Assembly: GCA_021234155.1 (NCBI GenBank)
Contig: JAJEKV010000003.1
Location: 20,878,386 to 20,942,385, forward strand
DNA from: Isoetes taiwanensis
Taxonomy: Eukaryota > Streptophyta > Lycopodiopsida > Isoetales > Isoetaceae
Length of the DNA: 64,000 bases
Reading direction: 5' to 3'
Positions 1 through 12,407 of the stretch are shown in pieces (position 1 is the stretch's first letter; each line of letters opens with the position of its first letter). The translations under genes and the position numbers were made by a program. The notes beneath the pieces were generated by a model. That model was given only the letters and a program-made list of their open reading frames with translations, did no database searches and was not told where the DNA came from.

Positions 1-119
1 TCAATCCATTTATGCAAACCACCTCGACTTGAGTACTGCTACCAGTTTCTAGAAATGGGAAAGGTATGAACGCTTGATTATTTTGTTGAAATTTTCTTGT
101 ATCAACTAATCACCTCAAG

Positions 120-1701
120 TGATCTGGAGATTTTAACCTCAACTTGAACATAGTTTCAAGTTGGCTTCTTGTGTTCGACTCTTCAAGCTAGGTTGAGGGT
201 CAATAGTCTGGTCGAAATCAATTCCAGAAATTTGTCTAACCCCTTTGGCTACAAAATGGGCTTTCAAGTATGATATTTCTCCAATAGAGTTATATTTAAG
301 CTTGAACACCCATCTGGATCCAAAAATGATGATTTCCAGGCCTGAAAAACAACACTCCAAGTATTGGCCTCAAGAATTAAATCATATTCTTTTCTCATGG
401 CTTCCAACTATTGTGACTTTTTGGGTGTGAGCATAGCTATTTCATATGATATTGGCTCAATATATTACTCAGAAATGTGGAATATATCATCCTCTTCCCA
501 TACAGATAGTCTTCGAGCTCGAAGAGGTCTACATGGAACTGCAATAGACTGAGATACAACAGGGGGTTCAATACTAGAGTTTGAGGGCAAAGGATCTTCA
601 ACATGGCACAGGATCTTCAGGGTTTGAAGGTTCAGGTACAGTAGCATTGACTCATGAGGGAGTTTCTTCTTCAATCATAATAAATGAAGGTGGTGGAGTA
701 GTGACAGAGAAACATGACTCAAACTCATTGAAGGATGCATGAGCAGTGATCAATAGGGTCTTTGATGTAGATCACCTATAGGCTTTTCGAGTAGCATAGT
801 ATCCAATGAACATGAAGCCATTGATTTGGCAGAAAGTTTTGCCTAATGGAGGACAAGTGCAAAAGCAAGGCATCCAAAAACTTATAAATGCTTTAGACTT
901 ACAGATCTTCTTGACCAAGCTTCTTCTGGTAGCCGATTGTTGATGCCACTGTGAGATGCTCTATTTATAAGATATACTGCAGTAAGAACAGCTTCTGCCC
1001 AAAATTCTGCTAGAATTTGTCGAGCACTGAGCATAGTTCTTGCCATCTCAATGATAGTCCTATTTGCATGCTCAACTCTGCCATTTTATTCAGGAGTATA
1101 GGGAGTTGTGATCCGATGTTCAATCTCTTCTCTTATGCAGAAGTTTCTGAATGCATTTGATGTGAATTCACCTCCGTCATCACTTTTCAGAACACCTAGT
1201 TTGTTACATGTAAACCTCTCTGCTTACAAAAGAAAAGTTGTGGATTTTGTGAAGGCCTGAGTCTTGTTTTGAAGCATATGTACAAAATGTTTTCTAGAGT
1301 AATCAACTAGGATCAATATGAAATATCAAACTCATTGCATAGTTGAAGGCTTGAACTCCTTGCAGAGTTGAATTCTTGATTGAGCCGCACAAGTCAACAT
1401 GAAGTAACTCAAGAATTCTAGAGGCTCTAGCAAAGGCAGAAAAAGAGGCTCGAGTAATTTTGTTTTCAAGACAATGGTTGCATGGCAAGGTAGAGGAGGA
1501 CTTATTAGGTAAGTACCTTTTATGAATCAAATGGTCCATTCGTGCAGACGAGATATGACCAATTCTAGAGTGCCACAAGGCTTGGGGAGTATTCAATACC
1601 GCAAGATTCACGTCTTCAAAAATATTTGCAATTTGGTAGAGGTGCAGCAGGCGTATTACTACCCAGATTAACCCCCTCTCCCCACCCTGAAGGGCTTTCA
1701 A
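120..1701 (-). mobile_element. Ty1/copia retrotransposon polyprotein remnant
   Basis: Read on the minus strand, the pieces follow copia order. At 1701-1303 is the GAG-pre-integrase domain with LWHSRIGH, a C-x2-C pair, and the start of integrase (ELLHVDLCG). At about 1260-840 the integrase core gives TPYTPE, then an in-frame TAA where the family has Q, then NGRVEHANRTIIEMARTML and FWAEAVLTAVYLINRA. At 674-465 is the linker before reverse transcriptase, and at 360-139 the RT start (RWVFKLKY, FVAKGVRQISGIDFDQT). The family normally has one ORF of about 1300 residues; here it has stops and shifts, and no protease or catalytic YVDD is visible. No LTR can be seen, so the element runs off the left edge or has lost its ends. 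The copia assignment is firm. Confidence 0.9.
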
Positions 1702-2224
1702 GAGAAAACCGTGGCAACAATAAGATTGCTGACAAGCTGTAAAAATATATGAAAAGTAGGGATGGCTAAGGCATGTCGCCTTCTACTACTGCAACAAGTC
1801 TCTGCAGCATTTTCGGCCTTTTTGAACAAGGGACTAGTAACAGGAAAGGCTATACATCCAACATTCATGTTCCGATGGTCACCCGTCAAGTTTGCATGCT
1901 CCTCTCCAACTAGTCTCTATATTCTTGCCAATATGGAAAATCCTAATCCATTTGCTCCATATTTTAGAGATGGTTCCATGCCGCTAGTTCCTTACACATT
2001 GCTGCATAATCCAGTTGCTCCATATCTTAAAGATGGTTACATGCCTCTACTTCTTCTCACATTGTTAGAATGCAAATGCCAAGTTCCAGTCCAGAACATC
2101 CTGTTAAAATGGAAAAAACTTGTTTAACCCCTCTCTCTTCATCTTCAACAACTATCGAGATGCGCCCGTGGTTCTGGCAAAATATTAGGGACCATAATTT
2201 TTTTATAAAATTTTGCCTAAAATT
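1702..2224. other. Non-coding flank between copia remnant and LINE
   Basis: The longer ORFs here are low-complexity or antisense and match nothing I know. The stretch probably contains the 5' part of the copia remnant, too decayed to read. The LINE target site lies at its right end. Confidence 0.4.
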
Positions 2225-2242
2225 AACCATTGTTAGTGTTTT
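2225..2242. repeat. Target site duplication, left copy
   Basis: AACCATTGTTAGTGTTTT is repeated exactly at 7251-7268. The copy overlaps an 11-T run (2239-2249), which is the poly(A) tail of the minus-strand LINE. This is the usual mark of target-primed reverse transcription. Confidence 0.95.
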
Positions 2243-2400
2243 TTTTTTTGAAGAATTGTGTGATCAATATATTAAAAGAATGGTAATGTTACAAAGCAAG
2301 TGAGGAGGAAGGAGAACTGCCCCAAAGAGACAGCGATATCTCGACACTCCACAACAACCTCACAGAAAAACTGCAACTCTACTGCTGTACAAACTGACCA

Positions 2401-5400
2401 TCACCATCTACAACACCCAAGAAGTCCCGCCAAATGGCAAACTTCCGCTCTACTAATCCCGTGAACACCAGAAAGCTTTGAAATAGCTTGTATCTGAGTC
2501 GAGGAATCAGAGAGGCTCGGTCTTTGAATCCCCCGAAAGATCCACAGCCGCCGCTTCCAAATCAGCCACACCAACCAAGCCACGATAGATGCAAGGCTTT
2601 GCTGCCGCAAGCGGCCAAGCACCGAGGATACACATGAAGCAAAGAATCGGTGGCTAGTCAATCTCACCTGAAACAGAGCCCTAACCCAATCCCAGACAGC
2701 ATGCAAATGAGGGCATAAAACCAGACAATGCTCCACAGTCTCACGATGAAGGCCACAACAAGGGCAAAGAGGGCTCACACCCAGCCTAAACTGACTCCCA
2801 AGGGCATTCACCACGATCTGGCGGTGCACCACCGCCACGAAGCACCCTAACCCGGTGGGGAAGTGAGCTCCATGTCCACGTCTAAACCGAAAGCCATCGA
2901 GAACCGGAAGCTGCGAGAGACCACTTGCACGAAGGGGGATTATGTGTCATGAATAGCCAGCATCCGATAACAAGACCGCACAAAACAAGAAGACACAACA
3001 TCCGGATGAACCTTCCAAACCTGCACCACCACATCATCCTGAGGGACTATAGGTATGTGTAGCGGAATACTCCCCGCCACTTGTTTCCTAGATAGCGGTC
3101 CACGCGCCTCAGCGAAAAGCGAGCTCGAAGAACTCCCACGAAGCTAGCTGACCACCCCAATACCAATCCTCCAAGGTGAGCCACAGCAGCTCGCCTCCAA
3201 CGGGCTCAAGCGTCCAGAGCATGCACGGTGGCAGCCAAGAGCAAGTGCGCAGGGGGTAGAGGAACCCACAAGAAAGGAGAAGAGTGGTGATAAATTGAGG
3301 CATAATCTAGCTGGAAGAGCACACGCACATGATCCCAAGCCCGCAGCACCCCCGTGAGAAAAGGGGATGCATGTGGGAAGGGCCGGAGACCATACAACTG
3401 TGCCCAGGGCAACTCCACATGCATAGACGGCTTCCCAAACGCCACACAATGGCGAAAAGACTGCAACAACAACGCCGCACCAGGAGAAGATGCTCCATCC
3501 TGCAAAATGCTCCAAACAAACTTGGAGACCAACACCTTATAACTATGCAGTGCCAAATCCAGAATGGCCAAGCCCCCATCCTCCCGGGGGCGGAGACACT
3601 TCCACCAAGCCACTTTAACAACCGCCCCTTCATCATCCCCGCCCCACACAAAATTTGAACAATCTTATCCAAAGCACGTATCTTACTCTCGGGAGCTAAC
3701 ATCGCGAGATCTTTGTATACACATGAGTGCTACAAAGCACCGACTTGGCAACGGTGATCCTACCGCCATGGACAACTTGCTACCCTTCCACCAATTGAGG
3801 TGTTTCTGCAACCCCTGCAAAATCTCATCCCACACCCTCCCCATGGAAACATCCCCTCCAAAGGGAATACCCAACATCTTAGTACACACATTACCTGGAA
3901 GCACCTTCCAAGGGAATAGAGCCAAACAAGGGGGAGGTCGAGTCACTGGGCCCATAATGCGGAGCACTTACCCCAATTCGGAAGAATGCCCGAGGCCAAG
4001 GAGAAAGTAATCCAAACCAAACCCTTCACATTCATAAATTCCTCTCTTACGCCACCAAGAAGAGGAAAGTGTCATCGGCAAACTGGTTAATAATCTGCTG
4101 GCTACCATCCTGCATCGAAGCCCATCCACCACCCCCTCCTCCCTGCGGACTAAAACAAGCGAGGCGGTGCCTCGCCACAATCGTAAACAAAAGCGGCGCC
4201 AAAGGGCACCCCCGACGCACCCTACGCCTAAGGAAAAAGGCGGAGGGTTCACCCCGCACACCACCGTAGCCCGTGGCTGACCTATGCGACTTCATGATAT
4301 CTCAGTAAAAGCGTGGACCCATGTTTCAACGCTAACATCATGGCAGACAAGAACTCCCAACGGACACTATCGTAAGCTTTGGCAAAGTCAAGCTTAAGAT
4401 AGGCAATGGCTTGACCTGTTCTCCTGGCCCAATAAAGGCCCTCATAAGTTGCGGCAACATTAGTCAAAATGTTCCTCCGGGGACAAACCGGTGATCGCAC
4501 CTTACTAATGGAAGAAATCAACACCGGCTTCAACTTCTCGCGGGGCTTTCGCAATAATCTTATACACAGAGGACAAGAAGGAGATAGGCCTCCAATCATT
4601 AATAGTAGAAGGCTTCTTAACTTAGGAATCAAGGAAATGCATGCGGTATTCAAGATCTTATCCATTTGAGAAGATTGCAGCAACTCAAGATACACCTGGT
4701 ACACAGACTCGCCAGCCCACTCCCAATAAGTCCGAAAGAACTCCACGGGGAATGCCATCCAGCCGGGACATTTATCCTTGCCCATGCACATACATGCCTC
4801 GCTAAATCCTCTCGGGAGAGCTCACGCTCCAAGCTCTCCCCGATTTGGTGAGGCAGAATAGATGGCTTACTGGGCCCCAAAACAAGCTCCTGCATCTCCC
4901 GCTCATAGGGAAGAGTGCTTGTGCCACGAAAAACTCGAGAAATGAGCATGCACATACCCTCTGCAAATCAGCGGGATCCTCCAAAGTCCGGCCATCGAGG
5001 GCAAAGCAAGGAACGCCATAGATCTTTCATGATAGTATTTGCCCTAGCCGCTCTGAAGAACACCGAGCGAACTTGTGTCCCCTTCTTCAACTGGGTAAGG
5101 GGGCCGCCTTCACACGCGCCTCGCACTTTAACCTGCTCTAGAGCAACAATGTCTTTGCAACACCGCATTCTCCCTAATGCCATCGAAGGTCTGGCGGCGA
5201 ATCTTCTCAACTCGATAGAGACCATGCAACTCCTGCCGCTCTGGCACTGCGCGGCGCCTACCAAAGACCTTGGCAAAGCGGCTTCACCACGGCAACGCGG
5301 TCACCATACCGGACATACCCGCCGGAGATGAAAAGGTATCAAGCCACAACTCGGCACTGGGCGAGAAATGCGCATCGGCCGGCCGGGTGTTCAAGCGGAA

Positions 5401-6157
5401 CACCGATCCTAGAGGGCGAGAGCAAACCGCACCTTTGGACACAACACGAGGGTAATGATCAGAAATGGAGGTAGACAGAATGTTACTCCGGCGCAAAGAG
5501 GGCACACCATCCAGTGCGCATGGGGAAGCATAGCACCGGTCATGCCTATCATACGCCCGGCCCGCACCAACCACGCCTATTACAATAGGTGAAAGACAAG
5601 TCCCGGGGACCTCAACCAAGGCCAAATCACGCAACAAACGAGACCATCGGGTCCCTCTCAAACCCATGCACAACACGGGTTCCGAACCGCAGGCGATCCT
5701 CTACTGGCTCTACCATATTGAAGTACCCTAACGGCAACCAAGCGACACGCAACCCACCAAGGGCTCGCCCAACTTATTCCTGGACTGTGGCCCACAAAGC
5801 ACCCCGCTGAGAAGGCTGATTAGAGGCATAAACATTAACAATCCCCCACTCTTGCCCTCCCTCCAACCACTTAATTATTGCCCACCGACCAAACACATGC
5901 TGGCTGCAGTGCGTGACACGCACATCCATCCTCCAAGCAATAAGAGTACCCCCACTAGTCGCCCGGAAGAAGAAGCAATAGAGGCAAGCGCCTACCAACC
6001 ATATTCATGAGCACTGGACATATCACCCCTGTGACACTTATGCTCCTGAATGCAAACAATATCGGGCCGCAAGCGCGAAGTGCCAAAGAAACCGCAGGCC
6101 CTCTTACTACTAGAGGACCGCACCCCACACATTCCAACTAAGGATCGACCTATTCAT
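2401..6157 (-). pseudogene. LINE ORF2: AP endonuclease, reverse transcriptase, zf-RVT
   Basis: A start fits at 6157, where MNRSILSWNVWG matches the SWNxxG opening of L1 endonucleases. Endonuclease motifs follow: GGTLIAW and WGIVNVYASNQPSQRGALW (5998-5774), and SDHYP near 5460. The reverse transcriptase lies at about 4984-4047, with YLKLDFAKAYDSVRWEFL (fingers/palm), RGCPLAPLLFTIVA, and the catalytic box FADD in place of the common YADD. The region 3700-3140 is the thumb/C-terminal segment (WWKCLRP, GGLAILDL). The end, 2838-2401, carries the zf-RVT pattern CPCC...ETVEHCLVLCP. The enzyme nicks target DNA and copies its own RNA there. At least six frame changes and several stops break it in the sequence given. 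Confidence 0.9.
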
Positions 6158-6467
6158 CCCGGAAGGAGAAGTGTCAACCCCACATGCCTACCCACCGGGC
6201 CATCAGCCCACTCCACGAGTCATCATCTAGAGCCGGAGGATTAATCACGGCAATGTGACCCACAGTCGCGCTACGTGACATTCCACTTCCAACACGTGTT
6301 GGAAGTCCCCCCGGCACCTCCATAGAGTCATGGGCCACACTAGTCTCTACCTCCAACCGGGCTGCTCCCGCCACCTCATGCTCAAAGACATACCGCCTTC
6401 TGGGACATCCCCAGCGGGGAGCCCCGGCCCCTCCCACGCCCGCCCCTCGGACCTAGCCACAACCAAA

Positions 6468-7250
6468 TCATCCGAGCCCTCCCCGAGCCATCACGCCCCT
6501 AGCCCCGCCATCCAATGGGCAGCCAGCAGCAAGCCTGCCCCGCCCTCGTCCCACACCACCTCTCCCAACCACACCACCTCGTCCAACTCCACTCACCGCA
6601 CCACGGAGTCCTCTACCTGTTGCCTCAGGAACAGAGGAATCCTGGGCTCCTGCATAAGCACCCGCAACCCCTACCACATCACAAGCACCAACAGGATCCT
6701 CAACAGGGTCAGATGGTAGCACAATAGATGGAAACATCCGCCTGATCTCAGAGCCATTCAAAAGCTTCAATCGGAAGAGAAAATGCCAAGGACCACTACG
6801 CACTGGAAGAGAAGTGGGCACAGGCTGCAAAGCAGGCAGAGCAACACAGATCTTGGGGACCTGCACAATAGAATGAGCCAAATATACACCCAGGCCATTA
6901 GCCATAGAAACCAAGAAATCAGGCACCATCAGATCAGGAGGAAGATCTTGAATCTGGAATCAACACGGGATTTTAACCGCTGTCAAAGAACTGGTGGACA
7001 TTGCCGGAGTATAATACTGATACAACACATAAGATTCACCCAAAGTATCCACCCCCCGACTAACCAATTGCCGCACGTAAGACTCAGCCTCAAACATGAT
7101 TATGAAGAAATTATTTGGTAGGAATTTCAGAGACTGATACCTGGGCAAACCAATCCGTCTCAGATGTCCGGCAAGCCAAGAGCTAAACCTCCTCGTGTCC
7201 AATATGTAACCCGTGAAGTAGCCCAATACTGCAAATGAAACTAGATTCTC
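6468..7250 (-). pseudogene. LINE ORF1, DUF4283-type nucleic-acid-binding protein, 5'-truncated
   Basis: The first part (7250-6960) gives FLPNNFFIIMFEAESYVRQL and GESYVLYQYYTPAMS, which fits the DUF4283 domain found in ORF1 of plant L1-like elements (a hydrophobic KF-x-FxF strand followed by a W/Y-x-P segment). The second part (6929-6468) continues the usual linker and runs into a tail rich in Gly, Arg, Val and Ala. No start codon or CCHC knuckle is visible, because the insertion boundary cuts the 5' end. Two frames are needed. ORF1 proteins bind the element RNA and form the cytoplasmic ribonucleoprotein; that role is known for the family, not shown here. Confidence 0.75.
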
Positions 7251-7268
7251 AACCATTGTTAGTGTTTT
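7251..7268. repeat. Target site duplication, right copy
   Basis: Exact repeat of 2225-2242, abutting the 5'-truncated end of the LINE. Confidence 0.95.
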
Positions 7269-8081
7269 CAATATCCTTTCCTTTTAAATTGTAGGCTGAT
7301 GTTGCAACCTTAAGTCTCATCAAGAGATTATAACAAATGGAAAATTAGGTACAAAAACGTAAATGTCACATGACCAATAACCTTTTTTCACCATGCAAAT
7401 TTTCAAGAGTTTAAGAGAATCTAAAAAACTCCAGGGAAACTTGAAGTGGTATCTTTCACTTTGGCTCATTTTCCATCTAAAGCACAAACTCCTTTATAAT
7501 GATTTAGAAAAGTGAAATGTAAGGCTTCTGCGATAAATTTCTTCTAGCTAGTAAACGTGTGTCTGGCATTGCCTCACTAATCTAGGAGCTTGTGTCTCTT
7601 TTCTTACCTTTAACCCTAAGTGTGTTAGTCTTCCGACACATCATGTGTGATGTCGGATGTTATTATTGGGCACATGTTGATGTTTGCAAGGGTGGACTTG
7701 CCCTTGTTGAAGTTGCAGACACATAATACCAAATGCATTATACATATAGTAGACAAATTACATCCCATCTTATTTAAGCAAATTTCATTCGAAATGCGCT
7801 TTTGTCAAACATTTCCAAGTCGAAATTGAGCCCCATCAGGTGAACACTTCCTTCTATCCACAATAGAATACATTAAGAGTGACCACAACCTTCCTAATTT
7901 GGCAAAGGAGGAGAGCCCCCCTCCCCAAGCTTGATCTGGCAAAAATTGGAGGCCTGGAGTGGAACACTCCAAATGAACTAGCCTTGGAAGTCACCATCTC
8001 CCTTTTCAAATCACAAAATGACATGTAGACGCCTTATTGAAGTACTACTACTATCTACGAATATAAAACCTACCTTGCCTC

Positions 8082-8112
<31 letters not shown>

Positions 8113-8364
8113 TACTACTACTACAAAAAAAGAAACAAGTTTTAAATAATTGGAATCCTAGTGGATGGCTATATAGCGAAAATATTTTCATGAGTTAAAA
8201 CAAAGAAGACAAAACCAATAAACAAGCCCTAATCACATCATCGACCAAACCATCAAGCACCGAACCCAAGTCTAAACAAAAGTGTAGCCATTCTTGCATA
8301 ACTTAAATCTAATGGCATGGTGGGATAAGCTAGAATTGTACAAACAGAAGCCATGGGTGTGATA
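7269..8364. other. Non-coding AT-rich interval
   Basis: No convincing coding signal on either strand. It holds a 28-base A run near 8083-8110. Confidence 0.5.
8042..8124 (+). repeat. Small poly(A)-tailed insert between TACTACTACTA repeats
   Basis: A segment of about 35 bases followed by a long A run sits between two copies of TACTACTAC. This resembles a very short retroposed fragment with its target duplication, but the flank is itself simple sequence, so slippage is an alternative. Confidence 0.35.
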
Positions 8365-8674
8365 GGTAAAAGCATGCTAGGGTGTGTCTTAAGAGTGTCA
8401 TTTAGAAACTATAGAAGTACCCAAAAAAGTAGTCAGCACTAGGTACTGAGTACCTGTGTAATAAAAAGCAACTTTTTAAATTGATATATAAATTTTCGAC
8501 CTTTGATAGTATTGCTTTTATCTTAACTTTGAATATTAACGTGTTTTTAACGTTTATTTGGAAATTTGAATTAGTTTGGATGAAAAGAAAGAGAAAAAAA
8601 TAATCAATCTTGAAGTACCTAGTATAGGTACTTTGGCAAGTTCCAAAAGTGGTACACTCTAACATGCTTTTACC
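8365..8674. mobile_element. MITE-like element with 21-bp terminal inverted repeats
   Basis: The left end GGTAAAAGCATGCTAGGGTGT and the complement of the right end, GGTAAAAGCATGTTAGAGTGT, agree at 19 of 21 positions. The 310-bp interior has no coding capacity and holds further mirrored AGTACC/GGTACT motifs. Flanking TGATA and TCATA could be a worn target duplication but are not convincing, so the parent superfamily cannot be named. Confidence 0.6.
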
Positions 8675-9080
8675 CTCATACCAAAGAATATTTGAGCATA
8701 GTCTACAAAACTTTAGTTTACAGTTTACATGGCCAGTCGTTTACTTTGTTGGTTAAAGAGTTCTTTTGCTATCCTGGGAATAGCCTCAAATGTATTTACA
8801 ATGCAACATGATTTCTACCACACCTGAAACTTGAAGATGACTTTGCATGAAGTTCAAATCCCAATGTTCAAAAATTGTATTGCTTCCTTCCTCAATTTTT
8901 GGATACAAGTTCAGGTGCAAAGCTTTGATGACAGCAGAACCTTATTCCTGTGTCTTCTGCCTTGTTGAGGAATTTACATCACTCTAGCTCGACCTATTTT
9001 TTGGTCCTTCAATTTTATATTTACAAACATGTTGCACTGAATAATCAGGCAATACTTTGTATTCTAACACAACCTTGAGT

Positions 9081-10987
9081 TCATGCAGTCTGGGGTTTTG
9101 CTTTCTTCTTTTGCCTTTTCCTCTTGGTTTCTTGTTTCCTTTGATATTCTGCATTCAGATGTTCTACTATTTCTCGCTCTTCTTCATCTTTATCAACTAC
9201 CTGCCAATCTCCCAAGAAGTCAGGATGCACAATAAAGCAAGTTTTATGTGATTACAGAAAGAGAAAAGAGGACAAGGGGATCAATCAACACCATGAAATG
9301 ACATCGAAAAAGTTCATTGGTTTGATTATACAAGGTGGTGCTTTTTACAACTAGAGATCCTAAGAAACCATACAAATTATCCAGAATGCTTTGTTTAAAA
9401 ATCTGCAGTTCCAGAGCGAGAAGAACCAGTACTGCATTATGAGGCTAGGAAATCCACACCTCTTTCAACTTCAAAAAATCTCTCCAAATATTTTCTCCAG
9501 CTATACGTGGTTTGGGTCTGCATCAAACTAGAAAACCTCAGCACCATGGGTGTAAAAGGAGAATACCATTTGATTGTTCAGGATACCAAGAAAAACAATT
9601 TTAATAAGTGGTCAAAGTGGAAAATGATTAGCATGTAGCAGAAAATGATCAGCATGTTGTGGAGGTCAGCATAAGAAACATAAATGAATTGTAAACTAGT
9701 CAATAATTAAAAGAAAGGCATTCTTAATAATTCTTATTGTTGTTCATAACCACATTTAAGGGCATGGAACATAATAGGTAGCATGAATTTTCTTTTCCAT
9801 TTTCAATCTTAGTCAGAAAAGCCTTTCATAATGTTTCTCGTTTTCTGCTTTAGCATTTGTGACTAATAAATAGTAATCAATTCGGAGACTGTGGCCAACT
9901 AATAGGTTATATTTTAAGCTTCTTTTCTACTAGATGTAGTTCGCAAAGTAGGAGACTGAAACGAAATAAATTCACAATAAGGACTTTACTCACCCATGAA
10001 GCTCTGTATCAAGCGGTGATTGAAATCCAGATCTGTACTGAACCCACAAACAGCCAGAAGTTTTATCTTCCAAATTGGCATATCTAATTAGAGGAGAATT
10101 TTAGTACTTTATATCCAAAGTCAAGCACAAATATTATACTTGCAATAAAGCTATAAAGCTTATAAGATCTACAATATGCTTCTCATTAACAGTGTAAAGA
10201 TACATGAAGCATGGTTCACTGACTAAAAATAAATGATGTATCAGGAAGTGGATTTTGATGGAAATCTAAAGCACATCACTAACATAGAATTTTAGGACCC
10301 CAGTAAATAATTTTTAATTCAAATGATAGTCTATGCTTTTAAATGCCACTTGAATATGAGCTCTTACAAATATCTGTAGATTTACTGTCCGTAGATTTAT
10401 TCAATGAAATAGCCTAACTTCTGTTGTCTGAAAGGTCATCTACTGGGATACATAAGTATTTGGACTAATGAAGTTGGTTTTCAATTACCCTTTCCTGGTC
10501 TTCACAAAAATTTATGTTCATTGACACTACCTTGTTAAAATCTAAGGCATGTTGGACCTTCATAAATTCCCCTATAACAATAAGCTATATAATATTTGTT
10601 TTCAAAGAACAGGTTCTAGCAAACAATAGGAATTATGCAACATCAAATTCCTTGTTGTCAACAATAGGTTAAGAAATTACTTTACTCCAAGCACAGTAAC
10701 AACCACACCAAGGGAAGTTGTAACCAACTCATTTGCCTGTAGGGAGATGCAGATATGGGTCAATTTAATTCAATAACCATATTCCAACACAAGCAGTAAA
10801 CTGGATGAAATTCCTCACTTGTCTAACACCAAATGGTAAAAGATCATCAACGCTGGTATAAAAAGCAGGAGGCTTCTTCTTTTTTTTCTTCTTTTCTTTC
10901 TTAGGTCTAGAAGCAGCATTCGTCCTTAATGGCTCTACCATCGCTGAAAGATAGTTCCTGATCCATACAATTGAGGCGACGAACTTA
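9081..10987 (-). CDS. Unidentified host gene, 3' exons
   Basis: Four exons on the minus strand have good splice borders. Exon 10987-10819 encodes KFVASIVWIRNYLSAMVEPL, then a run of about ten Lys/Glu, then PPAFYTSVDDLLPFGVRQ; it ends in phase 0 at CAA|GTGAGG. Exon 10736-10681 (ANELVTTSLGVVVTVLGVK) follows a CTACAG acceptor and joins in phase. Exon 10083-9994 (YANLEDKTSGCLWVQYRSG, then FQSPLDTELHG) also joins in phase and ends CATGG|GTGAGT. The last exon, 9200-9081, encodes VVDKDEEEREIVEHLNAEYQ and a basic tail rich in KRKRQKKK, then TGA. The last junction is out of phase, so a small exon is missing from this model or the frame is damaged. I do not recognise the protein. The basic C-terminus would suit a nuclear or RNA-binding role, but that is a guess. 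Confidence 0.65.
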
Positions 10988-11897
10988 CTAAAATACACGC
11001 GATGGCATGTGCCTGCATCGCATTGATAGATATTAAGTTTCAGAAAGAAATATAGGATGGAAGACATAGGCTTATTTGTCCATGGTTAAAAGATCACTAC
11101 GTACCAATTTCAGTTCCGGTGGATTCCTCCTAAATTTGTGAATGCAGCATTGGATAGGGCCACCATAGCCACCGCCTAAGATCTTTGGACGCAGAGATGC
11201 ATTGTGCTAGTTTTCTGCTTGCATTTCTCGTAATTTCAACATTTCTTTAAGCAATTTGACGTGTCATTCCCTCATTCGCTTGCATTTTACATTTGGCATT
11301 TAATTTGACCTTGGCCACGTTTCATCTAAACCTAGGCCATGCAAAGTTTATCATGAATGGAAATGATATGTTCTAATGAAAGGAGGAACTGGCAAAGAGG
11401 CGTAACAAAAAGTTTTAAGCCTTAAGCACAATGTGACACAACCAGATGTAATAAAAATAACATTAAGTGCACATATCATATATTATATAACTTAAACAGC
11501 AAATGCATCTGACATTAATTATACAATTTTGAAATGTGGTATGGTTTATGTCATATGGTGCTACTCATTTTTATCTCCTGAATTAAGAAACTTATGACAT
11601 GTTCATGTTTGGCATGCCATTAGTCTCACTTGTCATAGAAGTGTTGAATTGCTCTATCTTCCTTCACAAATTTCGAATTGAGGTGCGGTTTTTTGTCCCT
11701 TGCTCTATATCTCAAGTAGAAAAATAACATTATAATCAAAAATATCTTTCATCAAGACAGTTTTATTTTGTGTGAACATGAAGCTTCTGGTACTTGACCC
11801 CTTTGGGTTTGCTAGAGCATAACTCACAAAAATGGAAGCTGATACATTTTTATGTATATTTCATGCAAAGCTTGACTGCCATATATGTGAAGCTTGT

Positions 11898-12236
11898 CTT
11901 TGGTTTTATATGATTTATTTTGTTAACCTTCAAAATGCACTTTAATGGTCCATCACGGGACAGGTCTAGTGTTAGGGACTACATCATGATACATATAAGC
12001 TTAATGTTAGCAAGCACATGCTTATATTATGAACTTCTAGAAAAAAAGTTTGGCTAATTTTTGTGTCTTTGATTTTATATGATTTATTTTGTTAACCTTC
12101 AAAATGCCCTTTGATGGTCCATCACGAGACAAGTCTAGTGTTAAAGACTACATCATGATACATATAAGCTTAATGCTAACAAGCACATGCTTATATTATG
12201 ATCCGAAATGGTAGTAATCTTGACAAAGCATTGTCT
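11898..12236. repeat. Direct tandem duplication, two units of 169 bp
   Basis: The segment starting CTTTGGTTTTATATGATTTA recurs 169 bases later with about 90% identity, including the blocks around TGGTCCATCACG and ACATCATGATACATATAAGC. Confidence 0.85.
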
Positions 12237-12248
12237 ACAGTAATTATA

Positions 12249-12407
12249 TTCAGTCATATTTTGCTGGATGTTTGGTGAGAATGTTGCAATACTAGAGCTT
12301 TCAAGTCAAGTTCTTCAAGTCGAGTTATTCAGTCATATTTTGCTGGATGTTTGGTGAGAATGTTGCAATACTAGAGCTTTCAAGTCAAGTTCTTCAAATC
12401 AAGTTCT
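12249..12407. repeat. Direct tandem duplication, two units of 79 bp
   Basis: TTCAGTCATATTTTGCTGGA and the following 59 bases are repeated almost exactly at a spacing of 79 bases, immediately after the 169-bp duplication. Confidence 0.9.

Larger units (their letters stand above)
2243..7250 (-). mobile_element. LINE (non-LTR retrotransposon), plant L1-like, about 5.0 kb
   Basis: The element is bounded by an exact 18-bp direct repeat and has its poly(A) as a T run at the left end. On the minus strand it reads ORF1 (DUF4283-like domain), then ORF2 with endonuclease, reverse transcriptase and a C-terminal zinc-binding domain. The right end starts inside the beginning of ORF1, so the copy is slightly 5'-truncated. 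Every domain is present in order, but the frame shifts repeatedly. The perfect target duplication argues for a fairly recent insertion, which is hard to square with so many frameshifts unless some are sequence errors. Confidence 0.95.

Noticed and set aside
3329-4010. Plus-strand ORFs of 109 and 148 codons
   Set aside because: Antisense to the LINE reverse transcriptase region.
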